NCBI GenBank assembly: GCA_033964015.1 | Contig: CM066925.1 | Coordinates: forward strand, 13,376,204 to 13,440,203 | Source: Scolanthus callimorphus | Taxonomy: Eukaryota > Cnidaria > Anthozoa > Actiniaria > Edwardsiidae | Direction: 5' to 3' | Length of the DNA stretch: 64,000 nt | Shown here: in pieces, positions 11,375 through 28,768 of the stretch | Layout of the letters: each line of letters opens with the position of its first letter | Position numbering within the stretch: the first letter of the stretch is position 1 | The notes under the pieces: generated by a model | What the model was told of the DNA's origin: nothing | Seen by the model: only the letters and a program-made list of their open reading frames with translations | Database searches by the model: none | Program-made: the position numbers and the translations under genes

Positions 11375-12463
11375 CTTTCTCTCTCCCTTGGGATTTAATC
11401 TAAGATAATCATAGAGTTCGGAATGCTTTCGGATGGATCGAGATGGGATATAGCAGGGTTGTTGACGGATGTTTTGGGAAAACGAGGGGACACATGCCAT
11501 CAAAAGTACGAGGCTATGTGGGGAACCTCTTCAAACAAGTCCACATATGTTCTAAGTCCCCCTCCCTTTTCTTTGTCTCTCTCCTCCAGTTCTCAGATCG
11601 ATCGATGTAACTTTAGTTTTCCAAACGTGACAATAATTTATCTGTCTGCCTGTCTTAGTTACTCATGTTTCTATAATGAAGATATGGAGATGGCTCTTTC
11701 ATAAAATGGAGATGGCATGAGGGTGGATTTAGGGTGAAGGAGTGGAACTTAAAATTTGATTAATTTAAATAACTTACTGTATTTGGCGAAGCAACACATT
11801 TACAGCTTTTGATCTGACCCCAACCCCCCTCCCCACCCCACCCTTTCTGAAGTCCTGAACCCGCCCTCTGGTATTACGTAGTCCCCTTTTGCTTTACAAA
11901 TTATATAAACACATTAAAACCTCTAGTTGATCTTTTATTAATTTTTAAAATAAAATTTACACTTTATCAAACCCAAACATGCTCTAACAATACCAACAGT
12001 CGTCATAATTCTCTTTTTAGTAAAACATTGTTATCAAACAAACGACCTGCTAAACTTTAGTTACATAAATATCCTATCATAGATTATTATATAAACTATA
12101 CAGTAATTCGGTTTGAGAGTTTGCTGCAAACAGATCCAGGAATCCTAATCAAACGACGAGCGTGTTTTTTTAAAAAAGGCTGGGGTTGTTTCAAATATTA
12201 CTTATTTGAGAGCGGCAAAGCCAAGGCCAGTGGCATACCTTTAATTGGGCTTCACAGGAATGTAAAATATGTCCTTTATATATAACCAAAAATGTTGATT
12301 ATTTTTGAAATTGTGGAAAGGATAAAATGACTCGCAACGTCCCTGGTTTTACACGAAATAGGCAGAAAAATTTGACAATGGATATTGCAAAGGATATACC
12401 GAGAAATTTCAACAAAGAGAGGACAGGTTGAATAATAAATCTGAAATAAGTCGAGCTTCCTAA

Positions 12464-12812
12464 AGAGCCTGTGTCAGCCGCCATTGTGACAGCATAGCAG
12501 TGGGAGAAAGCATCCACTTCCATCGGCTGATTTAGAGAATATAGAGCAATTTTCTCGATTGACTTTGGTAAATCAAATCTGAAACTTTGTTTTTAGATGT
12601 TGATTTAGTGATTCCTACACGTAATTCGTCTTCCAATAGAGCGGTTTTCATGAATGAATGTCGTGAAACCAATCGTAATTACACCAATTCTGAATAAAAC
12701 TTATAGGAGTCATTACAAAATAATTGCGAATTACTCACGACAGTCATGTGAAATCCGCTCTATCGAATGAAAACAATAACTAAGGAGTGGATAACAAGGG
12801 CTTTTTAACAAT
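12464..12812. mobile_element. Dispersed element, AAAGAGCC ends (copy 2), interrupted
   Basis: Shares TAAAGAGCCTGTGTCAGCCG, CGGCTGATTTAGAGAATATA and AACAATAAC-AAGGAGTGG with the copy at 2976-3165. It is longer because a 126 bp inverted-repeat element (12,637-12,762) is inserted after TCTTCCAA. Confidence 0.6.
12637..12762. mobile_element. Nested TAGAGCGG-ended element
   Basis: Left TAGAGCGGTTTTCATG with ATGTCGTGA, right TCACGACAGTCATG with CCGCTCTA; the arms are about 40 bp with mismatches. The ends resemble the larger element 35,965-36,158, suggesting one family. Confidence 0.6.
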
Positions 12813-12906
12813 GTTTTGGGCACTATTGTACAAGCCATTGTCAAGCGTTCTTGGAATAGAAGGGTGGCATAACATACTGTAGATTTCTTATTCGGATTTC
12901 TTGGAA

Positions 12907-18655
<5,749 letters not shown>

Positions 18656-19155
18656 TTTTCGCCCAAAACAAGCAAAATTCTTGCTGCCTTTGTGGAGAAG
18701 AGTCAAAACTACTGCCCGGGGACCACGGCAGCCATGTTGGGACGTAATCAGAGGGTACTGTTAGCTGTACATAAAATAATGACCCTTGAGGATAGGACCA
18801 TTTAACCCCACAGAAAAACGAGTGATCTCTAATAAAAAGTACAGTAAGCTGAAAGGAAACTATTTTTTTTGGTGGAATAGAAAATGTATCGAAATTCTAC
18901 TGTTTTACGCGGAAAATGCTAGAAAAATCAAGGCGCATTATCGACTTAGAGCTCGGTAATGATGTTCGATAATGTCCTTGGCAGAGAGGAAACTCGGTCG
19001 AGTTTGCCGCCCGCACTGATACCCGGGTAAATTTTTGTAAGAAAATGGCGGCCAGTGTGAAAGTTGTTTTGTTGTAAACAGAATCCTTTTCGTCTTTTCA
19101 CCGCTTAAAATGACTTGAAAGTTTATTGTATCACGAGAAGTGAATTGCAGCTGAC
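18656..19155. promoter_or_regulatory. Probable shared promoter of DLAT and the C8orf34-like gene
   Basis: 500 bp between the start codon of DLAT (minus) and that of the C8orf34-like gene (plus), with no other coding exon. Head-to-head spacing implies divergent promoters here. No TATA box stands out. CCATGTTGGGACG and AAAATGGCGGCCAG words near the two flanks resemble CCAT/GGCGGC initiator-type elements, but this is inference. An upstream ATG on the DLAT side (about 18,735) meets a stop within nine codons, so 18655 was chosen as the start. Confidence 0.5.
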
Positions 19156-22100
19156 ATGGCAGCTAGGAAGGTTCAAAGTTATTTGGATCAACATAGAATC
19201 GGGCCGCTATTTGAGGTACGAAATCTGATAATATTTGCTGTTGTTACTGTTGCTACTAGTCTTTGTGAAATGCACACTCCCTGTTTGTTGAGGTAGCCGC
19301 ATAATAACTTCACGAAATAGCGATCTATAGTTTTCTTCACACCATTCACTGTGGCTCTTTCATCCGTGGAGCAATTTATTATCATCTGAAATGGTTTTAA
19401 AGTTATCCAGGTTCTTCATCGCGCACACATCGAATTCCATTTTAATAGGTTAGTGTGTGATATTGGCACTTCGCGTGACTTTTTCTTTTTAATGACTAAA
19501 TTTCTGACATATACTCTGCTCAACTGCAGAGCCCTTGAATACTAATTTTTAATTAACAGTTTCTGTAATTGACATTGATTTTACAACTTGTTGTAAAACA
19601 ATATTAATCTTGCTACCAGTAGCTACAATCTAATATTGCTACCAGTATAGCTACAGTCAACTGCAATTAAATCTGCCTTTAGAAAATTATATAGAGAAGT
19701 CTGTAGCCTCAAGCTATAACCAAATAATTGGAATTTGGTCTACGTATCAATGGCACTGTCCTGATCCAAGTTGATGAGGATATTTCAAAAAAATCTTGTC
19801 AGGAAATGGTGCTTGAAACCTCCTTGAGCTTGATTGACAAAGGTTGCAAGATTTACAACTCGATAATCCTGAAAATCTCTTTCAGCATTATATATGTTAT
19901 GTAATTTCAGGACCTGATGGCCAAACTGATAAAGGAAATGCCAAACCAGCCAGTCCCCTATCTTATTAAGGCTCTGAGAAGAATTGCTCCCGATGAAGCG
20001 GACAAGGTGAGAATTTTTTGAATCCATCAAGTGTATTAGGCTTAACAAGGCTTGAAACTACTGCACCATGGAATCTCTTTTTATGAACTGCTGAGAAGCA
20101 TATAAAATTTTTATGTCTAAAATTACTTTTGCATTTCGATTCATAGTTGGCCTAGAGCACTTAGGAAAGGTAGGTCACCAACTGGTGACCAAGCAAATTT
20201 TAAGGCCGGAAATATGAAATAACTTGGTGACATTATGCTGGTTACAGTTTAAAGACTGTCAAGAATTTACAGGTAACTGACAACCAGTATATTTAAGAAG
20301 AAGAATACCATTTTATTCTAGTATCTAATTCTGAGTCATTTATTGCAAATTCAGGGGTCCCTTGGCCGCCCTCCTTCTGGTAATAGATCCATGTCTCCCT
20401 TGTCAAGAAGTCAGGGTTTGTCTGGGACTCCCATGACAAGACGCTCCTTTGATGAGAGCAGTAAGTCTCTATGGAATTGCATCTTGTCTGCTGATAAATC
20501 ATTCCTCATATATTTATGCCATATTACGAAGGCTTCAATTTATAGTGAAACTGATTAATAAATATGTTATCTCTATCAGTGTGAACACCATATAAGTTGG
20601 AATCACACCTGGCAGGGTCCTCTAATATAGTAACCACATGGTTGACCACTTATCTCTGTTTGCCAAATTATTTAAAGCAGATTTCCATTGAATATGAAAA
20701 GGCATGGAACTGTACCTTTGCCTTCTCATGAGGATTCAGCCAATCGCATGGCATGAAATGACTGCTCGACCAATCAAAAATAAATTAAAACGCACATCAC
20801 ATTTACCCTATGGTATGGACAGAGCAGTGGAAAGTGCTGTAACATTTTCACTGTCACAGGGATGGAAATTAAACCTTTTTTCTTAATCGCCAGCTGGCAC
20901 CTGAACATAACTTTTGGTCACCAGCTGGCACCTTAGGTTCACATTTTTAGTCGCTTAGCCCTGAATTGTGGTCACCCAGGCAACCAGCTGGTTGCAATTT
21001 CATTTCCAGCCCTTAGTCATATGAAATCTGCTCTAATATGCTGCACATTAATTGCCTATCCTGAAACAGAAGATTACCGAGGGCGCAGTACTCTTGCCAA
21101 GTCCTGGGCTGCTCCTGATCCTCACGATCCATACAAGGACCATACCAAGGGGCGTGAATATGATCGCCCATGGATGACTAACAGCAAATCAGGCCGAGCT
21201 GCTACAGACAATACAAGAACAGGTACAACATGACAGGGCTTGAAATTAAGAAATAATCATAGTCGTAATTGTATGCCTTGTACCAACATTATAGGTGTAA
21301 TTCATCAAAAATCTAGGCGTAAATCCACAAAGAAACACTGTAGAAACTGAAAACATAGTCATTATTTTACGCCTAAGTCTAAAAAGTTGGCCGTATTTAT
21401 AATGCCTGTATCAGCCGCAATTTCAAGCCCTGCATGATTCATGGAAAGCAGAAGCTGAAAACTATAAGGGGGCATCCAAAATATTAAATTTTATAGTTGT
21501 ACATGTAACTTGCTGATATATAAGTGATTCTGATCAAATTATTTTTTTGCACTCTGGTAGGTAGTGGTAAGACAAAGAGACATGCTGAACATGGATCTTG
21601 GAATCCAGACACCCGTGTTCCCACCCATGATTTTGATGAACTCTTCCAAATGCAAAGCAACCCTAGCATGGAGCATGACAGAGCAGATTTACGTGATGGG
21701 AGTAAGTGGTTCCATTGTATACTTCTTTTGCTTCAGCTCAAAACCTGTCAGTTTGTATCCCAATGTTCTCTGGATTTCTGAACCTAGAATTTAGTCTTGG
21801 GCTTTCTCTTCATAATCATGTACTAAAACTCTGCCATTACTGCATCAACTAACATACATGTACTGAATTCTGTTTTGTTTTTCCAGTGCAATCATGGAAT
21901 GAGGATGATTTGGTAAGTCTTAAGAATATGGAGAATCTGCTTACTTGATGGTAAAACGTTGATCCAGATCATCTACAGAATGCAGATTCTACAGGGTATT
22001 CACATACGAATGGTTTATGGCAAAGACGAGAATCCCTGGAACAGGGAATATTATCTTTCTTTTAAGGGATGAACCTCACTTAAGTTTCAGCTACAGAAAT

Positions 22101-25100
22101 TTCGACTTAGTAGACAACCAAACAAATTTCCTTGCAAGCCAATGCATATACACTAGAGACATAACCCTGAAAGAAGGCTTGCTCCAGTGTTAGTCAGAGA
22201 AACTTTGGTACAATCAGAATCATTTGCCAAGAATTTGAGTTATAATGAAGGGGGCCTAGGAATTTGCGGTGATGCGGTATTGGCTGTGTTTTTGCGCGGT
22301 TTTGCGGATAAAAAGCTTAAAAGTTACGGTTATGCAGTTTTTTCAAAGTCTACGGTGTGCGAAAATTGCTGCGATTACACGGTAATTTGTGTACAAAAAT
22401 GCGGTATTGCGGTGTTTGCGAGTCCTATGGTTGGCGGTATTTAGCGTCCCAAGGCTCTCGAATTGCAGTAAAACACACTGGTGGATTGTTGTAGGGCTCA
22501 AGACAATCTTCCGCTCACGTTTTGCTTGAATAGAACGTCTGATTGCCATTGGATACCACGGAATCGTTAGCGGAAAGCAATTGACTGACTTCGTGTGTGA
22601 AAACGGCGCCATTTATAAAAAAGAAAAACTTTTTTGCAGTGAGCGGTATTCCCGAAAAATCTGTGCTGAAAGGCGGTATTTTCGAAATTTGGTGCGGTTT
22701 TGAGAACCCCCTAGGCCCCCCTCTATAATATGTGAGCTGGCCCAACTTCTTTTATTACCATCACAGGGATGTCAACCCAGGACTTCAAGAATCTGGAGAC
22801 TGCCTTGAAATGGTGAAATTTCCTGAAATTCTCCCAGGAGAAATACAGTAAATGTATGGCAGTCATCTTCAATTTTTCCTGGGAGATGGAGCGAAAAATC
22901 TTGAGACTCCGGCAAATCTCCCAGTTTTCCCAGGAGAGTTGACGTCCCTGCCATCGGTATCCATCTATTTCAAAAAGCTAAAACCTCAATTTAATATCAT
23001 TCTTTCAGCAGGACAAGAGAGCCCTTGGATATCCTCTTCACATCAAGAGAGCATCACAGGCTGTTGCTATGACAACAGACGACGATGGGCTTGAAGGGGA
23101 AGAGCTTCACTTGCGAACTGACGTCAGAACAAGGGGGGACTCCAGCGATAGTGGGGTGTCAGTTTCATCATATGGGTGAGGAACATTGCTTTACTTTGCT
23201 ATTCAAAAGTACAAATGTTGTGGATCTTGTATAATCTCCTGTCAATTTTGGGACAAGAGAGGTGTAAAGAAAAGGGAAGGCAAGAGCAAAAATGAGAGAA
23301 AAGCAGTTCTTGCTCCCTATCCTTCCCTACTCCAATTTTCCTGCATCCGTGTCTTCTCTCACCCTTGTATTGAGCTTGCTATGCAGGCTATTGCAAGGCC
23401 TGATACATGACCTCTGATAACTAGCCCAGGGGGTGTTTGAAAGTGGTGATCATGTGCCCCTGTAAAAGTAACATTTGATGTGCCCCCTTTTGATGTCTCT
23501 TGTAATCTTATAATTATATTCCTACTTCAGCTCAGGGAGGTCCCATAAGTCATTAAATGCACGCACAGCAGCTGAGGAACACCGTCGTCAGTTACAGGCC
23601 CTGTTGATGGATAACACATCTGATGGTAGAAATAGACAAGGAGGTGTTGCTAAGGATGACAGCGATGAGGGCACAGAAATCCTCGGTAAGCTAATAATAA
23701 AATAACTGAAACATGTTTTTGGTGAGTCAGGCAGTGGTCGGCAGAGCGGAAATGACCTGCTAAGACCACTAAATTTCAAATAATAAGGTCAGGTTAGCTC
23801 AGAGAAGCTTGATTTTTGGCATGCGGACTCCTTGTCTGATTAAAAACAACATATCAAAAATGACTTTTTTAATCGATCCGTCTTTGAGATATTAGGCTTT
23901 AAACATTGGTTTCTGTGCCATTTTATGGGAGAATTAGTACTTTGATCAGGAATTATGCAAACTTTGCTCAATCATATCTAAAATTCATATTCTTCAATTT
24001 TCTTAAAAATTTGGAATTAAGCTTTTAGCCATAGAAACTCTTTGTATACGGAATCTTGAGCTTATATATTGAAATATGGCAAAGTTAGACATTTCATTTT
24101 TGGTCATTTCCGCTCTGTCGCAGTGGTCAGGTACTGTCCAGGGTTCCTACAGCTCCAGGAAAACCTGAAAAGTCCTGGATATTTATTGTGCTCCTGGAAA
24201 GTCCTTGTAACTCCTGGAATCACGAACATATTCCTGGAAAACTCCTGGAAAAATTAAACAAATTTCATCATTCACAAAGAATGTAATCATTCTAAAAATC
24301 TACTTAAAGCTTGAAACGTTATCAAAAATGGACTGTCAAGGCTGAAAATTGTCCTGGAACAGCTGCTTAAAACTCCTGGATTTTTATTTCTAAAAATCTA
24401 TTTAAAGCTTGAAACGTTATCAAAAATGGACTGTCAAGGCTGAAAATTGTCCTGGAACAGCTCCTTAAAACTCCTGGAATTTTTTTTCCAATTTCTGAAG
24501 GGTGTATCTGGACACAGTCTTAAAAAATATAGCAGAGTTTTGAAATCTCATAACTTTTATTGAGGCCCATAGCCAGGGATTTTTGTGGGGGGTGCTAATC
24601 TAGAAAAAGCAGACCGTGGTATGAATTTATTTACCGCTAGTCAAAAGTCACTAGAAAAAGCAAATATACGAAACTGGCTGTATGCCAAAGTGACTGCAGT
24701 CTTCTGTTTGGTCCATTTAGTCACTAAAACAGTGTTTTCAAACCCTTAAATGTGGGTCTTTTTGTCACGGGGGGGGGGGGGGGGTGCTTGTGCACCCCTG
24801 GAACCCCCCTGGCTACGGGCCTGTAATGTGCATCTCCAAAAAACTGTTCAGCTATGGGAAACAAGTTATTTTATTGTTTCCTGTTACGTGGATGTTTATG
24901 GTTTGTCTTTTTTATTTATTTATCAATGTTTGTAGAAAATGCTGATGAACTTGTGTCTGAGGGAGTGGATAAGATAACAAAATCTGGCGCCAAGTTAATT
25001 AAGGTAAAACATAGAGGGATCAATGGAGTATTTTACTTTATCATGTACTGACAGAAAAGTTTTAATTATTTACTAACTAAAACTTGCTCACTGAAAAGGA

Positions 25101-28100
25101 ATGGAGAGGAGACTCTGTAATCTTCAAATTCGTAGCTCAGCAAAGTATTACGTTGTGGGCTTCCTGTGTCGCACGCGCGCGCCAAAAGTGGCGGAAAAAA
25201 ATCAGCCAATCACAAACGTTTCCCTGACACGCTAAGGATTTTAATACATTGTCTTTAGTCATCAAGGTCAGAGTCAGCAAGCAAAGACTCGGTGAAGGTC
25301 AGCATATGTGCAAGATGTGCAAGGTATTGTTCTTGGATGTATTATTCTTGGAAGGTTGTTCTTGGAAGTTGTTCTTGGAAGTTCACAGTTCAAGCTCTCA
25401 GGACACACCTTCTACCCAGTCGCAATCTCGTACCCAGAGCCTGTCATCTTTAGGCCAGCGGCAAGATTCAAGGCTCTCGGATGACGAGCTCTTGGTACTA
25501 TGAGCTTGACCCACTTGTGTTTCTTTCAAGTGCGTTACTAGAATGTTGCGATATTGCGTTACATGATAGACGCGTAAAGGATTATGGGAAGGCCAAAGAA
25601 AAAAAGAATGTCCTTACCATGATGCACCGCGCGCCTTGAAAAGACCAACAAAAGGAGATTGGATACGAGTCTGCTCCCAGAAAGAGAAGAGCTATCTAAG
25701 CATCTCTTGAATATTCCACTATTGCAAAATCTGAAGTGGGAGTATTGTAGTCTCCACTGCAAGCATTTCCAGAGCCAGAGCAGAGAAGGCTGCACTTGGA
25801 GGATAATGTGATTTTCCATTTTGTAAATCATATATTTCTTTCTTTATTCTCCAGGGTGATCTCGGGTATTCCAGGTGACCTACTCTCTGACGGTAAATAC
25901 TTTGTATCTATTTCAATTCAAAGCTGACATTAAACACAAAAGCAAATTTGAATCTCTGGAACAGTCGTCACGGAACTTAACACTGTATGGCAGAGTTAGC
26001 AAGATCTTATTTAAGCATTAGAGCACAACGTTCTATGACTTTATCGGTGAAATAGAGCACGCGTGATGTTGGGAGAGACCAATTTGGACCAATCAGCGCG
26101 TATCGAAGCCAGAGTTATATCGTAGCTATATTATAAACACAAATAAGGCCTTGTTTGCACCATGACAAACTTTTTTCCCAATGGAGACGAAACTAATAAA
26201 TCCAAATATCAGAAAACGTATGCGAGGTTTTGTTGTGCCCAATTTTCAAATTATTCTTTATTTTTTTTTCAACAGCTGGAAGCACATTTTCAGCTAATAA
26301 TGGTAAGCAGTTTTAGTATATCTTTCTACTTCCCTATATCAGTTGGTTGGTGTTGTAGATATCTTATTTATGTTGCGCCAAGAAAACGCAACAATTCATG
26401 ATAATTTTTTCCATTGAAAAGAAAACCACGAGTTTAATTCCATTTTTTTCCACAGACGATAACAACTTTGAAAGCGTCTCCCAAGTTGGAAGTGTGGTAA
26501 GCTGATTTCAGGGATCTCAATCCTCTCCTCTCTACCAATCACAAACATCTGTCGCCTCCTTGATTAAACTTTTTCCTGTTTTGTTTCGTAGACTGGCGAG
26601 CCTGCTCGAGTCACGTGGCCCGCCGGATTCGACACCGATGGTAGGTTATATAAATGTAACGTCCTTCGGTTGCCTCGTGTATTGTTCATTTCAAGTGCTA
26701 CAACAACTACCAAGTACAGTACCTCAGTTTTCTTTTCTAAGAGGTGTTTGTCGATCGCTATTGCAATTAAGGTTACTGAGAACCTTCGCGCACGTCCTCG
26801 GAAAAAAGATCATACACGTCCTTAGTTTAACCAAAACCTATATATCTTTGGAAAGCTTATAAAATGGACTAGTGGGCTATGGCAAAAAGAAATAACTTAT
26901 TGATAATAAATAAAACCACCACAACTGGAAACCGAGCCTAACTTTTTTTCCTTCGTTTTTCCTGCTTTTTTCACGAAATACCCGACTCAATTTCGGTGGT
27001 TATCTGTAGGTGAGCCGACGCCCAGGCAAGGGAGAGGAAAACACATGTGGCAGAGCGCGAGTCCCAAACCCGAGAAAGGGCAACATATGTACAGGTAAAA
27101 TGAAAATATTGGATTACAGTCAGGGTACATTCTAGCGGTCGATAACACACGAAACTACTCCAAATTTGTACTTCTGTGGTAGTTGAAAGGTTTTTAACAA
27201 AACTAGAAGATTATTGTGACAGGCCCCTTTCTCGACATACCATTTATCTTGTCCATAATTACAGGGGTTCGTCATTTCCATCTAACGCACGAGGTAGTCC
27301 AGGTCCCAGGCCCTCCTCGTCCGCATCGGAGCGAAGTGACAATGGATTGTTTTCGAAGCCTGGGGCGAGTCGCACGTGGAACTATGATGGGTACTCGTCG
27401 GACAATGAGGTAAAGCGCCAATTTGCGGCTCTGTGAAGACAATTTCGTCCCTAGTATTTCATGGGTAATTTCCCTGCTAGCAGAGGCTTCGATTCTCCTC
27501 ATTTCGCTGGCTGAGGGTCGTGAGGAAAAGACACCTCTGCGCTGGGTCGAAACTCGCTTTGTTTTGCCGCCATCCACAACCTTGGACGGTTTGCTGACCG
27601 TTTCTTGAGCCCACTATATGCGCACGCATATCTACAGACGTTTTCCGCTGATGTTATTTGAGCTTCCCAGCTTCCCAGTGTTTTGGCCGCGCGAAAGTTG
27701 GATCTTGCCTGAAAACAACACGTGAACGGCTATACGCAGGCTACAGGCTAAGGTCATCGTTACCCAAAGGATCTCGGGAATGAGGTTGCTGTGAGCCAAG
27801 CAATCAGTTTTTGCTATCCAAATGGTGTTCATTTGGAAAAGTGAAATGTTTTCTAAATCATTTTCAGGGCGGTGACACGTATCGCGTGTCCAGTCCAAAC
27901 GTAGGGGAGAGTCGACCATGGACCAGGCCCCCGCCTGATAGCGCGTCCGAGGCTGGCAGCGCAACCTGGGAACGAGGTAAGGAAAGGGCGATTGTCGAAA
28001 AAACTACTAAACAAAAATGAAAGTAGTCAAGCTCATTGAACACCTGATTGGTTGTAAGCCAAGCCAAGTAACATCACTATCACGCGGTGAGCACGTGATG

Positions 28101-28768
28101 ACTAAGGGTTGGGTTACACACGGATGCAAGCGCAGGACGCAAGCTCAAAGCAAGTGTGAATCATAGCGACGCAAGCGCAAGGTTTGCTTGCTCTTGCGTT
28201 CCCTTGATTCACACTAGACACAAGCACAAGGGGAAGCAACGTCTCGATTTCCTTGTGCTTGCGTCTGCGCTTGCGTTCTAGTGTGAAACACACAACTGGG
28301 AAATGTATGAGTTTGATATCCTTGCACTTGTGCTTCTTAGCTTGTGTTCGTGGGTAAGCCAGCCCTAAATACAGAGCTGCATTTAGTTCAAAATGTGAGT
28401 GGCTGACAGCAATGGGGACGAAGGAGAATGCTAAGTAAACACATATTTTGAACTTCATCTGGAAGCCGCTCTAGTCACGATAAGAGCTCAATGCACTAAA
28501 GTGTTCCACGGGTGTTGGATACCCACTCATGATCGCCAAATCATCTTGAGATGAAGGACTTGGAATTATAAATATTGGGGTTATGCTCACCGCAACGTGA
28601 TTTGGGCAACTCTTAGTTCTGCGCTAGTGTTCCTCTGCCTATTCTAGGTCCTTCATCTTATCTTATTTCATTTCGTTTGTAGGACCAACCAATCGCAAGA
28701 AGGAAGTCACCTTCAAGTCAAAAGGATTTCGCCGTTACCAGGGCAACCTAAGTGACTCGGATAACTGA
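19156..28768 (+). CDS. C8orf34/VEST-1-like protein with PKA-type docking motif, about 18 exons
   Basis: Exons: 19156-19215, 19911-20006, 20355-20460, 21070-21222, 21561-21701, 21887-21912, 23009-23175, 23531-23685, 24936-25003, about 25392-25493, 25855-25892, 26276-26302, 26456-26496, 26592-26640, 27010-27094, 27265-27409, 27868-27976, 28683-28768. Residues about 5-47 (VQSYLDQHRIGPLFEDLM, KLIKEMPNQPVPYLI) form a regulatory-subunit-type dimerisation/docking helix pair, as in C8orf34 and PKA RII. Downstream similarity to C8orf34 includes YDRPW and WNPDTRVPTHDFDELF. The rest is Ser/Arg/Asp-rich and probably disordered, ending KKEVTFKSKGFRRYQGNLSD. About 550 residues. The human protein's function is poorly defined; anchoring to a docking partner is inferred. 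All junctions keep phase except around the Ser/Gln-rich tenth exon, where the boundaries or one base are uncertain. Confidence 0.85.
20864..21432. repeat. Two inverted-repeat elements around exon 4 of the C8orf34-like gene
   Basis: 20,864-21,016 begins GGATGGAAATTAAAC and ends near CATTTCCAGCCCTTA, with internal CCAGCTGG words. 21,236-21,432 begins GGGCTTGAAATTAAG and ends CGCAATTTCAAGCCC, with clear terminal inverted repeats of about 12 bp. Neither has an ORF. They flank the coding exon 21070-21222. Confidence 0.55.
22247..22723. mobile_element. Element with GGGGGCCTAGG ends in an intron
   Basis: Terminal inverted repeats GAAGGGGGCCTAGG and CCTAGGCCCCCCTC bound 477 bp; TATAAT flanks both sides, a possible 6-base target duplication. 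The interior repeats GCGGT/TGCGGTATT words. It lies between exons 6 and 7 of the C8orf34-like gene. Confidence 0.65.
23740..24120. mobile_element. hAT-like non-autonomous element, 8-base duplication CAGTGGTC
   Basis: Starts GGCAGAGCGGAAATGACC and ends with the reverse complement GGTCATTTCCGCTCTGTCG. CAGTGGTC is repeated on both sides (23,732-23,739 and 24,121-24,128). An 8-base duplication and short terminal repeats fit the hAT superfamily. 381 bp, no ORF; an inverted second copy lies at 57,432-57,805. Located in the intron after exon 8 of the C8orf34-like gene. Confidence 0.8.
24130..24490. repeat. TCCTGGA-word repeat with internal tandem duplication
   Basis: CTCCTGGAAA-like words recur many times. 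The block starting TCTAAAAATCTACTTAAAGC (about 24,290) is repeated almost exactly at about 24,390, each block ending with AAAACTCCTGGA. It immediately follows the hAT-like element. Confidence 0.6.
24563..24822. mobile_element. Element with AGGCCCATAGCCAGGG ends
   Basis: Left AGGCCCATAGCCAGGGAT, right CCTGGCTACGGGCCTG. The interior includes a long G run and no ORF. A partial relative lies at 61,146-61,300 (GTGTAGCTAGGGGGTTCCTGG). Confidence 0.6.
28108..28368. mobile_element. Element with ACACT ends and GCAAGCGCAAG words, in an intron
   Basis: Left GGGTTGGGTTACACACG, right GGGTAAGCCAGCCCTA. The interior consists of repeated GCAAGCGCAAG/CTTGCGCTTGCG words on both strands. It resembles 4,990-5,277 and 36,971-37,353 in design. 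It lies in the last intron of the C8orf34-like gene. Confidence 0.5.

Larger units (their letters stand above)
8445..12906. other. Region between DLAT and PEX5, repeats only
   Basis: No exon with family resemblance was found. It holds a dispersed repeat shared with 13,213-13,290 and 62,395-62,535 (8955-9085, AACATGTG and CAAAGGATGACCAAGGC words), a partial repeat near 10,300-10,450 shared with 31,775-31,940 and 40,300-40,460, the nested GC-ended element 10,550-11,374, and the element 12,464-12,812. The segments 9,090-10,290 and 11,390-12,460 show nothing I can name. The 112-codon and 120-codon open frames there have no recognisable motifs. Confidence 0.5.
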
